Shown here: piece by piece, positions 53,668 to 62,089 of the stretch
How positions within the stretch are numbered: the first letter of the stretch is position 1
Layout: each line of letters opens with the position of its first letter
Assembly (NCBI RefSeq): GCF_900215325.1
Contig: NZ_OCMS01000006.1
Span: forward strand, 1-64,000
Source: Fibrobacter sp. UWB16
Lineage (GTDB): Bacteria; Fibrobacterota; Fibrobacteria; Fibrobacterales; Fibrobacteraceae
Length of the DNA stretch: 64,000 nucleotides
Direction: 5' to 3'
Program-made: the position numbers and the translations under genes
The notes under the pieces: generated by a model
What the model was told of the DNA's origin: nothing
The model's database searches: none
What the model saw: the letters and a program-made list of their open reading frames with translations, nothing else

Positions 53668-55203
53668 TTATGCGAAGTTGTACAGGTCCGTGATGTCTTC
53701 GTTATTCTTGTCGTACATCCAGAACTGGTTGATGTGGGCATATTCATCTTCCACAAGGGAAATCTTGATGTTATGCTTGTATTCCAGATAGTTGAACATA
53801 CGGTTCAAGTCCTTGCAAAGCACATCGATGACCGGAGCGCTCACGACGAGGGTGACTTCGCGGAGACGGCCCTTGGTATGGGCGCGGGCGAGCCAGCGGT
53901 CGATCATGCCGAGCGTCGATTCGAGCGTTGCAATGCGGCCACTGCCGTTGCAAACCGGGCAGCATTCGGTCTTTTCGGTCATCAGGTTCACGCGGACGCG
54001 CTTACGGGTGACTTCCATGAGGCCGAACTGGCTGATCGGGGCCGGGCTAATCGGGGCCTTGTCGCGGCGGATTGCCTTGCGGAATTCCTGATAGACGGCT
54101 TCGCGGTCTTCATCGGTTTCCATATCGATGAAGTCGATGATGATGAGGCCGCCCACATCGCGGAGACGCAGCTGCTTTGCGATTTCGTGGCAAGCATCGA
54201 GGTTTGTCTCGAGAATGATCTTGCCCTGGTCCTTGCCATGAACCTTCGGACCGGTGTTCACGTCGATAGAGACGAGAGCTTCGGTCTGTTCGATAACGAG
54301 GTTGCCACCGCGCGGAAGCGGGACCTGACGCTGCAAGGAGCGAGCGTAGTCGTTTTCAATCTTGAAGTATTCGAACAAGCTTTCGCTAGAGCTCCAGAGC
54401 TTGACCTTGTCGAGCTTATCCGGAGAGAGAACCTTCAGGTAATCGCGGAGAGCAAAGTACTCGTCGCGGTTGTCGATATACACGTAGTCCGTGTTGTCGC
54501 CGAAGTATTCGCGAACCGTCTGTTCGATGGAATCGGATTCTTCGTAGATGCAGGTCTCGGGCGGCATGGTTTCGAAGTTGTACTTCGTCTGTTCCCACTT
54601 GCTTTCGAGTTCGCGCATCTGCTTGTTGATTTCGAATTCGGATTCGTTGAGGCCGTTGGTGCGGACGATGTAGCCCACGTCGCGACCCTTGAGGCGGCGC
54701 ACGACCTTCTTGAACTCGCGGCGCTTGACCGGATCGCGTTCACGCTTGGAGACGCCGACGAAATTTGTACCCGGCATGCAGACCAGGAAGCGGCCAGCAA
54801 AGCTCAAGTGTGTCGTCAAACGAGCACCCTTGGTGCTAATCGGTTCCTTGACCACCTGCACCATGATTTCTTGGCCTTCCTGAAGAATTTCGTCGATCGA
54901 AATTTCCTTAGAGGCATCGCCTTCATCATCATCGTCACCATATTCGCGGCGCAACAGTTCGTTGCGGTCCATGGCGTCTTCCTGATGCAAAAAGCCAGCC
55001 TTCTCAAGACCAATGTCAATGAATGCCGCCTTGAGTGCGGGGAGCACCTTCTGAACGACACCCTTATAAATATTGCCCAGAACTCGATTAGAGGAAACAC
55101 CTTCAACAACCAATTCCGCAAGTTCGCCATCTTCCATGATCGCGATGCGCTTTTCGTACGGTGTTTTGCTAATCAAGATTCCGCGCTTACACTTATTTGC
55201 CAT
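53668..55203 (-). CDS. rng: Ribonuclease G/E family endoribonuclease
   Basis: The ATG at 55203 (AGGAG nine bases upstream) gives 511 residues beginning ANKCKRGILISKTPYEKRIA. An S1-like domain (VLGNIYKGVVQKVLPALKAAFIDIGLEKAGFLH) follows. The catalytic DNase I-like part contains VSIDVNTGP and IIIDFIDME with the Mg-binding Asp residues, and the zinc-link region is CCPVCNGSG. Length and order match RNase G rather than RNase E, which has a long disordered tail. The enzyme processes rRNA 5' ends and decays mRNA. An acidic insertion (DDDDEGDASKE) lies in the S1 region. The gene appears to be monocistronic. Confidence 0.95.
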   Translation of the reverse strand: MANKCKRGILISKTPYEKRIAIMEDGELAELVVEGVSSNRVLGNIYKGVVQKVLPALKAAFIDIGLEKAGFLHQEDAMDRNELLRREYGDDDDEGDASKEISIDEILQEGQEIMVQVVKEPISTKGARLTTHLSFAGRFLVCMPGTNFVGVSKRERDPVKRREFKKVVRRLKGRDVGYIVRTNGLNESEFEINKQMRELESKWEQTKYNFETMPPETCIYEESDSIEQTVREYFGDNTDYVYIDNRDEYFALRDYLKVLSPDKLDKVKLWSSSESLFEYFKIENDYARSLQRQVPLPRGGNLVIEQTEALVSIDVNTGPKVHGKDQGKIILETNLDACHEIAKQLRLRDVGGLIIIDFIDMETDEDREAVYQEFRKAIRRDKAPISPAPISQFGLMEVTRKRVRVNLMTEKTECCPVCNGSGRIATLESTLGMIDRWLARAHTKGRLREVTLVVSAPVIDVLCKDLNRMFNYLEYKHNIKISLVEDEYAHINQFWMYDKNNEDITDLYNFA

Positions 55204-55360
55204 TAAAACTCCTAAAGGGTAAAGCAAAACTTGATAGAAATCCCCAAGACCAGTCCAAAAGTATGGACCGCATCCGAGCTCCCGATGTTTCTTGACGGAA
55301 AGTACCGCCCGCCTGCAAAGCAGAGCCTGGGGACCTAAAATATAATAAGTAGGAAGACTT

Positions 55361-55386
55361 GAGACGAGAGACGAGAGACGAGAGAA
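55361..55386. repeat. Short 7-bp tandem repeat
   Basis: The unit GAGACGA is repeated about 3.6 times in perfect phase. It lies in the 600-base gap between rng and the M23-like gene, which has no protein gene. Confidence 0.7.
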
Positions 55387-55493
55387 GGGAAAATGTAGGG
55401 AGAATTAGGAAGTAGGACAAATGCGTAGGTCGAGTATGCTCCAAGGCGAATGTTGCAGGGCCGCTTGCGGACCTATAACTGAGCCGTTTTGCA

Positions 55494-55656
55494 TGACGCA
55501 AAGCGTCAAAGTCGCGACAAAACTTGTTTTGGCATGACCGAGACCAGCATTTAACGCCGTTGGCGTTCGTGGCTGCGGTTATGCCATATCTGAATACAAG
55601 TATTCAGTTGCGTCATAACCTTGCACACTATTGGTACTTGAGCGAAGCGAAAGTAC
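55494..55656. other. Array of hairpins in the rng/M23 intergenic gap
   Basis: Consecutive inverted repeats are TGACGC-AAAA-GCGTCA (55494-55509), CAAAAC-TT-GTTTTG (55519-55532), a compound stem with outer GGCATGACC/GGTTATGCC, middle CAGC/GCTG and inner AACGCC/GGCGTT (55532-55586), CTGAATAC-AA-GTATTCAG (55591-55608) and GTACTT/AAGTAC (55634-55656). This may be a structured RNA or a miniature mobile-element relic. No terminator-like T run follows. Confidence 0.45.
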
Positions 55657-55674
55657 AAAAGTGGATGAAAGTCA

Positions 55675-55751
55675 CTGGATTCTTCGTTTCACTCAGAATG
55701 ACGAACAACGCGAGAGAAAAGTGGTGATGCCGGAACAGAGTCCAGCATGAC
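55675..55751. repeat. Two dispersed ATGAC-tailed palindromes
   Basis: Elements at 55675-55702 (GGATTCTTC...CAGAATGAC) and 55726-55751 (GATGCCGGAACAGAGTCCAGCATGAC; stem imperfect) lie side by side after the hairpin array and 50 bases before the M23-like gene's 3' end. Confidence 0.55.
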
Positions 55752-55799
55752 AATCAACCAATAACTAATGACTAACGACCAACAACCAATTACTAACGG

Positions 55800-56618
55800 C
55801 TATTTTGTAATAAAGTAATCTTCCGGGTTGACAGGCGTTCCGTTCACGCGGATTTCGTAATGCAGGCCGAGACTCGACTGAAGCCCGCTCTTGCCAATGA
55901 GAGCAATCGGGTCGCCACGGCGAACTTTAGCGCCTTGCTTCACAAGCGTTTCACCGAGATGCGCATAGAATGTCTTCACATGTTCCATGTGCTCAATCTT
56001 CATCGAAAGCCCAAAGCCACGATGCTTGCGAACCTCGACAACAGTACCGGCACCCGGCGCGTAGACCGTATCGCCTTCAGCAGCCAAAAAGTCCACACCT
56101 CTGTGCGGGAGTTCCTGATCCGTGAACGCATCGAAAACCATTTCAAAACGAGCCTTGATATCGTGATGATTCTTGAGCGGATGCAACACCGGGACATGCG
56201 CGGCAAGCGCAGAATCAGCCTCAAGCTTGTTCAGCGTCTTGCGGAATGTAGACCTCATTGCATGCAAATTCTTTTTCGGAGACTCGTCTTCAGGAACATT
56301 TTCAAGCGTGAAACCAAGGCCACCCAATTTGAGTGTACTATCGCGGACAACACGTGTTTCTTCAACCTTCAAAATCGTCGTATCGACCACGGTACGGATT
56401 TTCTTGATTTCGTCCTTGATGACCGAATTCTGGTGATAGACATCCATCAGGTTGCCGTTAGACAAATTCTCCACAATTTGCACTGGCGAGAACATAATGA
56501 ATCCAAGGATCGCACAGATAGTTAAGACAAAGTAAATAATTGCTTTTCTAACCGAGAAAGTAACAGTTTTCCCGCGCGAATCCTTGTTCGGATAAATGTG
56601 GACCTCAAGCTTTTTCAC
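55800..56618 (-). CDS. Membrane-anchored M23 (LytM)-like protein lacking one active-site histidine
   Basis: The 272-residue protein has a short cytoplasmic start, one membrane segment (AIIYFVLTICAILGFIMF, about residues 26-43), a coiled stretch and a C-terminal LytM domain. HRGVDF, YAHLGETLVKQGAKVRRGD and GLHYEIRVNG are visible. The first zinc pair (His and Asp of HxxxD) is present, but the HxH motif reads GLH (codon at 55866-55868 gives Gly), so one catalytic histidine is missing. Such proteins can be regulators of amidases, like EnvC or NlpD, instead of hydrolases. Its start overlaps the small upstream gene by 14 bases. Confidence 0.85.
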   Translation of the reverse strand: MKKLEVHIYPNKDSRGKTVTFSVRKAIIYFVLTICAILGFIMFSPVQIVENLSNGNLMDVYHQNSVIKDEIKKIRTVVDTTILKVEETRVVRDSTLKLGGLGFTLENVPEDESPKKNLHAMRSTFRKTLNKLEADSALAAHVPVLHPLKNHHDIKARFEMVFDAFTDQELPHRGVDFLAAEGDTVYAPGAGTVVEVRKHRGFGLSMKIEHMEHVKTFYAHLGETLVKQGAKVRRGDPIALIGKSGLQSSLGLHYEIRVNGTPVNPEDYFITK

Positions 56619-56886
56619 TAGAACCTTCGGATTTGTTCAATTTTTGCTCGAGTTCTGCAACCTGCTTTTGGATTTCGAAAATGGCACCTACCGTTTCGAC
56701 AGCGGACGGGTCGTCCTTGATTTCGTCCAGACGGCCTTCACGGATAGCCTCGTAAACCTTTTGCCCGAGCAATTGGAACTTGGTTTTGAGCTTGGACTGC
56801 ACCATGGACAGCTCCACGCGCGAAAGCACGTTGGATGCACAGCCTTTAGCCGTAATTTTCAGCTTATTTAGAGTATTTTCGTTCAT
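56605..56886 (-). CDS. Small helical coiled-coil protein upstream of the M23-like gene
   Basis: The 93-residue protein is almost entirely helical (LNKLKITAKGCASNVLSRVE, then QSKLKTKFQLLGQKVYEAIREG), with a Glu/Lys/Gln-rich C-terminal coiled coil (FEIQKQVAELEQKLN) and an SEGSSEKA tail. It has no signal peptide or membrane segment. The next gene, for the M23-like protein, starts within its last codons (14-base overlap), indicating translational coupling and probably a shared role in the envelope. No family is recognised with confidence. Confidence 0.65.
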   Translation of the reverse strand: MNENTLNKLKITAKGCASNVLSRVELSMVQSKLKTKFQLLGQKVYEAIREGRLDEIKDDPSAVETVGAIFEIQKQVAELEQKLNKSEGSSEKA

Positions 56887-56949
56887 AATTTCATCCGACT
56901 AGCCTTTAAAATAGTAGATTTTTCGATATAAAACAACGGAGATTTTTCT

Positions 56950-57099
56950 ATGAGTCGCAGCGATCGCAGAAGAGCAAAGCAAAACGTCAAAAAATTCGTT
57001 CCAAAGAAGTCAAACGCGCTGGATAAACGAGTCATCGTACTCCTCGCCATCATTGTCGTTGTGTTTTTCGTAGGAACAATGATCATCCAGAGAGGCTAA
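56950..57099 (+). CDS. Small basic single-pass membrane protein (49 aa)
   Basis: The frame from the ATG at 56950 reads MSRSDRRRAKQNVKKF at the start, followed by one hydrophobic segment (VIVLLAIIVVVFFVGTMII, about residues 28-46) and the end QRG. The positive-inside rule places the basic N-terminus in the cytoplasm. It ends three bases before the dnaN start, so the two may be co-transcribed. No ribosome-binding site is obvious. It is too short for default gene callers and no family is recognised. Confidence 0.6.
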   Translation: MSRSDRRRAKQNVKKFVPKKSNALDKRVIVLLAIIVVVFFVGTMIIQRG

Positions 57100-57102
57100 T
57101 TA

Positions 57103-58224
57103 ATGAAGTTCACTATCCAGAAGAATGTTTTGCAGGATGCACTGCAAGCGGCAATTAGCGCCGTTCCGAACAAGTCCACCATCCAGATCCTCAACAACTT
57201 TTCGCTCCGCCTCGAAGGCAACTTCCTCGAAGTGAGCGCTACAGACCTCGACCTCGGTATCAGGGTCAAGGTGGAAGTGCAGGGCGAACGTGATGGCGCA
57301 GTCGTCATCAACGCACGCAAGCTGTTCGATCAAGTGAAGAGCCTCGTGGACCCGAGCATCACGAACATCACTTTTGACGCACAGGATTACCTGGTGAAGA
57401 TCCAGTGGAGCGAACGCGGTAAGGCAAGCATCATCGGCTTTGACGCGAACGACTTCCCGCCGTTCCCGGAAATTGAAAATGGCGAAACATTGAACATCGC
57501 CGCAAGCGAACTTGCATTCCTCGCCGAAAAGACATTGTTTGCAACATCTACCGACTCCACACGCTTGAGCTTGAACGGCGTGTTCCTCGAAGCAAAGGAC
57601 GGCAAGATTTCCATGGTCGCAACAGACGGTCACCGTTTGGGCCGCGCCGCCATCGACCAGGAAGGCGCAGAACTTTCGAACGGCGTCATCATCCCGCACA
57701 AGGCTTTGCAGCACATCCTGCACATGGCTAAGGGCGATTCCACGGTTGAAGTCCGCACGTCTGCAACGCACATCCTCTTCAACACGGGTTCCATCCAGGT
57801 CATCTCGAAGCTCTACGAAGGACCGTATCCGAGCTACCGCTCTGTGATCCCGCAGCAGTTCGAACGTACCGCACAGGCCAACACCACGGAATTCCAGAAC
57901 AAGATCCGCAGCGTGATTTCTATGGCCAACGCTCGCACCCGCAAGATCCGCTTGCAGTTCGACGGTAACATCCTCGAACTCAGCGCAACGGACCCGGATG
58001 TCGGCGGCGATTCTCGCGAAGCACTCGCTATCACGCACAACGGCGAAGGCAGCTTCTGCATTGGCTTTAACGGCCAGTTCCTCGCAGAAATCCTCGGCAT
58101 GTGCAAGAGCGAAGAAGTCATCATGAAGATGAACAATCCGCTTGGCGCTTGCATCATCGAGCCGGTTGGCGAGAACATGAACTTCTCGTTCTTGTTGATG
58201 CCGACGCACCTCACCGACAACTAA
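57103..58224 (+). CDS. dnaN: DNA polymerase III sliding clamp (beta subunit)
   Basis: The 373-residue protein begins MKFTIQKNVLQDALQAAISA and has the three-fold repeated clamp domain. Features include LRLEGNFLEVSATDLDLGI, ATDGHRLG at the end of the first half (residues about 171-178), and the C-terminus PLGACIIEPVGE...FLLMP with the conserved MP/LMPTHL-like end (LLMPTHLTDN). The ring-shaped dimer tethers polymerase to DNA. Length is normal. It is not beside dnaA or recF here, so the classical oriC-side dnaA-dnaN-recF order is broken. A terminator follows. Confidence 0.95.
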   Translation: MKFTIQKNVLQDALQAAISAVPNKSTIQILNNFSLRLEGNFLEVSATDLDLGIRVKVEVQGERDGAVVINARKLFDQVKSLVDPSITNITFDAQDYLVKIQWSERGKASIIGFDANDFPPFPEIENGETLNIAASELAFLAEKTLFATSTDSTRLSLNGVFLEAKDGKISMVATDGHRLGRAAIDQEGAELSNGVIIPHKALQHILHMAKGDSTVEVRTSATHILFNTGSIQVISKLYEGPYPSYRSVIPQQFERTAQANTTEFQNKIRSVISMANARTRKIRLQFDGNILELSATDPDVGGDSREALAITHNGEGSFCIGFNGQFLAEILGMCKSEEVIMKMNNPLGACIIEPVGENMNFSFLLMPTHLTDN

Positions 58225-58246
58225 TCGTAGTTCGGAAAGATTTAAG

Positions 58247-58270
58247 GGCTCTCGCGAGAGAGCCTTTTTT
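58247..58270 (+). terminator. Terminator after dnaN
   Basis: GGCTCTC-GCGA-GAGAGCC is followed by six Ts, 22 bases after the stop codon. Confidence 0.9.
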
Positions 58271-58382
58271 AGTGGAATGTATCTGCAAATGGAAGTGCGC
58301 CAAGTTTAATCGGAATTGCCGAGAGAATTAATCGGGACTGCCGCGCGCAAAGAAAAACGCGCGCGTTTTGGATAAAGTAATT

Positions 58383-59105
58383 ATGTCGAGTCAAATACGC
58401 AAGAGAGTCAATAAGAAAATCACGAAAGCTATTCACGACTTCAATTTGATTGAAGACGGAGACCGCGTGCTCATTGCCACAAGCGGTGGCAAGGATTCAA
58501 GCGTGTTGTTGATGGAGCTCGCCGCGCGACTCGGCAAATTCGGGCCAAAATGCGAACTTGCCGCCATCCACATCCAAAGCGATTTTGCAGACAAGGCCCC
58601 CCGCGAATTTTTGCAACGAATGGCAGAAGAATACCCGCAAGTGCCATTTTACTTTAAGGATGTCGCCGTAGAAGCGCGCCTCAAGGAAGGTCGCAAGCTC
58701 AATTGCTACTGGTGCAGCACGCAGCGCCGCACGGAACTCATCAAGTTCGCAAGCGAAAACAACTTCAACAAGATTGCACTCGGCCACCACATGGACGACA
58801 TCGTCGAAACGCTTTTGATGAACATGCTATACAAGGGCGAGTTCAGCGGCATGCCGCCCATGGTGCCATACGAAAAGTACCCGTGTAGCATTATCCGCCC
58901 GCTCTGCTACTGCGAAGAAAGCGAAATCATCGCCTACGCCGAAGACGCAGACATTCGCAAGTTCACCTGCACCTGCGAATTCTCGAAAGCAAGCCACCGC
59001 AAGACCATCCGCGAAGAAATCAAGAGCTTGACGAAAGGAAGCTCCACGCTAAAAGCTAATTTATTCGAAAGCATGCGAAATATTAGAATGGATTATTTAT
59101 TGTAA
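58383..59105 (+). CDS. ttcA: tRNA 2-thiocytidine biosynthesis protein (TtcA-like PP-loop enzyme)
   Basis: The ATG at 58383 gives MSSQIRKRVNKKITKAIHDF; a start five codons earlier is possible. The 240-residue protein has the PP-loop SGGKDS (about residue 36), CYWC (the paired cysteines for iron-sulfur binding), LGHHMDDIVETLLMN and a late Cys (CTCEFSKASHRK). These mark the TtcA/TtuA class that thiolates cytidine 32 of tRNA. The size is slightly smaller than E. coli TtcA. The related TtuA group shares the motifs, so the exact target base is not certain. It stands alone between dnaN and a convergent gene. Confidence 0.85.
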   Translation: MSSQIRKRVNKKITKAIHDFNLIEDGDRVLIATSGGKDSSVLLMELAARLGKFGPKCELAAIHIQSDFADKAPREFLQRMAEEYPQVPFYFKDVAVEARLKEGRKLNCYWCSTQRRTELIKFASENNFNKIALGHHMDDIVETLLMNMLYKGEFSGMPPMVPYEKYPCSIIRPLCYCEESEIIAYAEDADIRKFTCTCEFSKASHRKTIREEIKSLTKGSSTLKANLFESMRNIRMDYLL

Positions 59106-59112
59106 GACCGCT

Positions 59113-60459
59113 TTATTGCAAGATTTCCCAACGTCCATTCTTTCGAGAACCAATGCGGGCAATGTACGATTTTTCCCGTAAAGCCTTCAAAGTTCTATTA
59201 ATCGTTGGTTCGGAATAACCCGTTTCATGCATAAGCAAGGGAACCGTAATAGACGGATTCCGTTTTATTTCTGCGTAAATCAGCGATTCTGTTTCCGTAA
59301 GATTTATCCTATCGTTTAACCTATCATTTATCCTATCATTTATCCTATCATTTATCCTATCACCCAACTTATCACCCAACCGCTGTTGACCTTCAAAATA
59401 GAACGAAGTCCGCATGAAATGATCCGTAAACGAAAAAGCTTTTTCGTCATAGGAGCGCAGAATACGCCGCATACCGCTCCCAAGCTGTTCGACCATATCT
59501 AAATCATGGAAAATACGCATAAGTTCGCGATTGCGCGGCATCGAGCAACAGTTGAAGAAATCTTCTTTCGAAAGGCCTTCCACTAACCCACCGTAGTTCG
59601 TTATTTCCATCCTGTCAGAAAAAATCTCAAACAGGGGCGGAACCTCTTTTGTGTAATCATTATGAACGACTGCATTGATTACAGCCTCACGCAAGGCAAC
59701 CGGATCAACCAAAGGCTTTTCGATACGCTCCATAGGAGTGATTTTTGCATGAGTAATGTTCGCCACTTTCAATCGCGTGAGCACCGATTTTACAGCCTTG
59801 ATAATACTACAATAGCCAAACTCTTCATTTTCAATAAGGTCGTACTTGTCCGCGCCTTTGTACCGCGCCACCTTTATCGACACACCGTTTTCATCAGCAA
59901 GGAGATAAGCGTTGTAATTGTATCTCCCATCGGGAGTAAGCAATTCTAGAGTCTTGGCAAATTGACTATTCAAGGGCTTTTTACTTTCTTCGTAGTAAAT
60001 TTTCAACTGGCTAAATGTCAAATCCTGCCGCGGGGCCGGAATTCTAGCAAGAGAAATCTTTGCGCGAGAGGCGAAAGTCTCTAGAATCATCTTTTCGCTC
60101 ATTCCATGGACTGAACTCCCCACACGCATAAAGCAACCTTCGGACGTCATACCAGCTTTTTTCAGGTAATACGGCTTTTCGGGACCACCAGAAATCGCCA
60201 CATGAACAATACCCTTGTCGTCTTTTTCCTCCGTCACGACTTCAAAGAGCCCAATAGCATTCGGCTTGATATTGTTCAAAATTCTATCAGCCACTTGACG
60301 CTGCACATGGTCTATATCCTTTACGCCATATACAGAGCCATCGTCATTGACTCCAATATAGATGTGTCCACCTGTAGAATTCAAAAAAGCGATTACAGAA
60401 CGCTCAAAGGTTTCGGACAATTCGCGCTTGTATTCAACAAGATGATTTTCTTTGTTCAT
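59113..60459 (-). CDS. Schlafen/AlbA_2-type transcriptional regulator with HATPase-like domain
   Basis: The 448-residue protein starts with an AlbA_2 domain (VEYKRELSETFERSVIAFLNSTGGHIYIGVNDDG). A GHKL-like domain of the RecG-related regulator family follows (LREAVINAVVHNDYTKE, then FEIFSDRMEITNYGGL). A linker rich in DRIN repeats comes next, then a C-terminal winged helix (VPLLMHETGYSEPTINRTLKALREK). The linker is encoded by six 12-base units (59303-59374). Such proteins are often annotated as ATP-dependent DNA helicases but lack helicase motifs. Target promoters are unknown. It is convergent with ttcA, 7 bases between stops, without a terminator. Confidence 0.85.
   Translation of the reverse strand: MNKENHLVEYKRELSETFERSVIAFLNSTGGHIYIGVNDDGSVYGVKDIDHVQRQVADRILNNIKPNAIGLFEVVTEEKDDKGIVHVAISGGPEKPYYLKKAGMTSEGCFMRVGSSVHGMSEKMILETFASRAKISLARIPAPRQDLTFSQLKIYYEESKKPLNSQFAKTLELLTPDGRYNYNAYLLADENGVSIKVARYKGADKYDLIENEEFGYCSIIKAVKSVLTRLKVANITHAKITPMERIEKPLVDPVALREAVINAVVHNDYTKEVPPLFEIFSDRMEITNYGGLVEGLSKEDFFNCCSMPRNRELMRIFHDLDMVEQLGSGMRRILRSYDEKAFSFTDHFMRTSFYFEGQQRLGDKLGDRINDRINDRINDRLNDRINLTETESLIYAEIKRNPSITVPLLMHETGYSEPTINRTLKALREKSYIARIGSRKNGRWEILQ
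59303..59374. repeat. 12-bp tandem repeat inside the AlbA_2 regulator gene
   Basis: Six tandem units of TTTATCCTATCA or close variants; three are exact (59327-59362), and the others differ by one to four bases. In protein terms each unit adds four residues (DRIN, DRLN or DKLG). Slippage would lengthen or shorten the linker without breaking the frame. Confidence 0.85.
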
Positions 60460-60642
60460 TACGCCTCCATTGGGCTGTTGAGGCGTCCCCTTATTCCAGA
60501 AACCCAGAATAAAAAAAGACGCGATTCTCCATTTGACAGAGAATCACGTGCTGCATTAATGTACCTAATATCGCCAGATGTGGCAAGGGGTGTGGGAAAA
60601 TTTTACAAATAGGATTATTTTGTTGACACCAATGCGCGGATT

Positions 60643-61312
60643 TTACCGGACACAGCGCACAGAACGATAGTCCTCTTTCGCGAACGCATTCAAACTCGCA
60701 GCATCACTGCTGAACGACAAGAACAAATAATACGCATTCGATTCTGGATTTTCAGGATCTTCGGTCGCGCTCCAAAAATACGCGTAACCGCCAAAGCCAT
60801 CGAACTTGCCACCCGTAATTGCACCATCATCTGCTTTCAAAACAGCGCTGCGATATCCCGCCGGGAGCGCGTTGAATCCGAATTCATCGGAGCCGTTACC
60901 TTTTTTTGAACCAACCATCCTTTGCCTTTAAAGCCGCGCCAACTTTATTCGGGACCACGCCGGAATTGCCAGCACGAGACGTCGCGGCATCCCCAGAAGT
61001 TGCGAGATTCACCGCAGAAATGAGTGCCGCAAAGTCCGCCTTCGTTGGGAGGCGCCATCCCTCAGGGCAAATCGTTTTCGCCTCCGCCCATGTATAGAGC
61101 CGCCCCAACCGTTTGCAATTGCGAGTATCACCATCTGGGCAAGCACTTGTTTCCGTTTCGTAATTCAGATTTTCCGCCATCCACGTGAGATCGCCAATCT
61201 TCACAACATCATAACTCTGCCCGTCACGCGAATCCGTGAAGGACTCGGAACAAGCCAAGAGGAGGAAGAAAAGAGAGGTGATAAAGAAAGAGGAATGAAA
61301 TGGGATGCGCAT
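60643..61312 (-). pseudogene. Fibrobacter major paralogous domain lipoprotein, frameshifted at an A7 tract
   Basis: The first part (61312 to 60896) starts with a lipoprotein signal (lipobox LLAC). It then has WMAENLNYETE, NCKRLGRLYTWAEAK and CPEGWRLPTK, the Fibrobacter succinogenes major paralogous domain. It stops with FKKR just after seven As (minus-strand sense; plus strand 60901-60907). The second part (60918 to 60643) resumes in another frame as SKKGNGSDEFGFNALPAGYR and ends RSVRCVR, the normal end of the domain. Removing one A would restore a continuous protein of about 220 residues. The join may reflect phase variation, slippage or a sequencing error. A cysteine-rich, Asp-rich surface role is typical for the family. 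Confidence 0.8.
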
Positions 61313-61360
61313 AGGGAGAATTTAAAAAATTTAGTTCCTAAACTTTTCAAACTCTTCTTA

Positions 61361-62089
61361 TCACACCTTTGGCATTGCTTGGTAAATTTTCCCATTTAAA
61401 AGTTTTCCATTTTCCTTCTTGGAACGGCGAACACCATCAACGCCCCATGCACCCCACTGTTTAAAGAAGAACGCAACATTCTGTTCCGAAGCTTGTTTCT
61501 GGATATTTTCAACCCATGCTTTTTGCATCAGCCTTGCCTTAGGGCCGCTTTCGCCTCCAACAATAACCCAATGGATTCCATCAAGGTTTATTTCACCAAG
61601 GTCACTCAACAAGGGCTCGCAAGAAAGAAAGCGAACTTTGGCATTTATTTTACGCAATACTGCTATACGACTTTTACGAACAGCATTTTCAACAGTTACT
61701 CCAATCCAAGCATTATCCGGCACACTTCGAGTTTTAAAAAACTCTTCCATTCGTTCCGCTCTTTTCGTGAGAATTTGGAAACGGTGGTTCGTGGCCTTCT
61801 TGATTGTTTTGAAAACCTTATCAATAAAAGTAAAAGGGACTTTTTCATTGAACAAGTCGCTCATGGAGCATACAAAGATATTGCTGGGATAACGCCAATG
61901 AAGAGGTTCATCTAAGGATTCTTCGTGTACTGTAACATCAAAGCCGTTTTTGTACTTATCAAGCCCCATATTCTGCAAACGCAAAGACATGGTAGCCGCA
62001 TAACAATTTGCACAACCTTCAGATAAACGGTCACACCCTGTAACCGGATTCCATGTCTGATCAGTCCATTCAATCTTCGTAGTCTTCAT
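61361..62089 (-). CDS. DUF5131 (phage Gp37/Gp68-type) three-cysteine protein
   Basis: The 242-residue protein begins TKIEWTDQTWNPVTGCDRLSEGCANCYA, a motif with three cysteines arranged as C-x5-C-x2-C, the DUF5131 signature. Later features are NIFVCSMSDLFNE, WIGVTVEN, SCEPLLSDLG and WVIVGGESGPKARLM. The fold resembles radical-SAM-like barrels, but whether it binds a cluster is unknown. Its ATG follows the stop of the TcmP gene directly (TAG-ATG). TcmP-type partners are named for occurring next to such three-Cys proteins. The pair is mobile and occurs in phages and islands. No terminator is evident after it. Confidence 0.85.
   Translation of the reverse strand: MKTTKIEWTDQTWNPVTGCDRLSEGCANCYAATMSLRLQNMGLDKYKNGFDVTVHEESLDEPLHWRYPSNIFVCSMSDLFNEKVPFTFIDKVFKTIKKATNHRFQILTKRAERMEEFFKTRSVPDNAWIGVTVENAVRKSRIAVLRKINAKVRFLSCEPLLSDLGEINLDGIHWVIVGGESGPKARLMQKAWVENIQKQASEQNVAFFFKQWGAWGVDGVRRSKKENGKLLNGKIYQAMPKV

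Noticed and set aside
57103-58224. Replication origin next to dnaN
   Set aside because: No dnaA, recF or cluster of DnaA boxes is visible around dnaN; the neighbours are unrelated genes.
59303-59374. Possible CRISPR or regulatory iteron array
   Set aside because: The 12-bp units are contiguous, within a coding frame, and translate into a regular linker.
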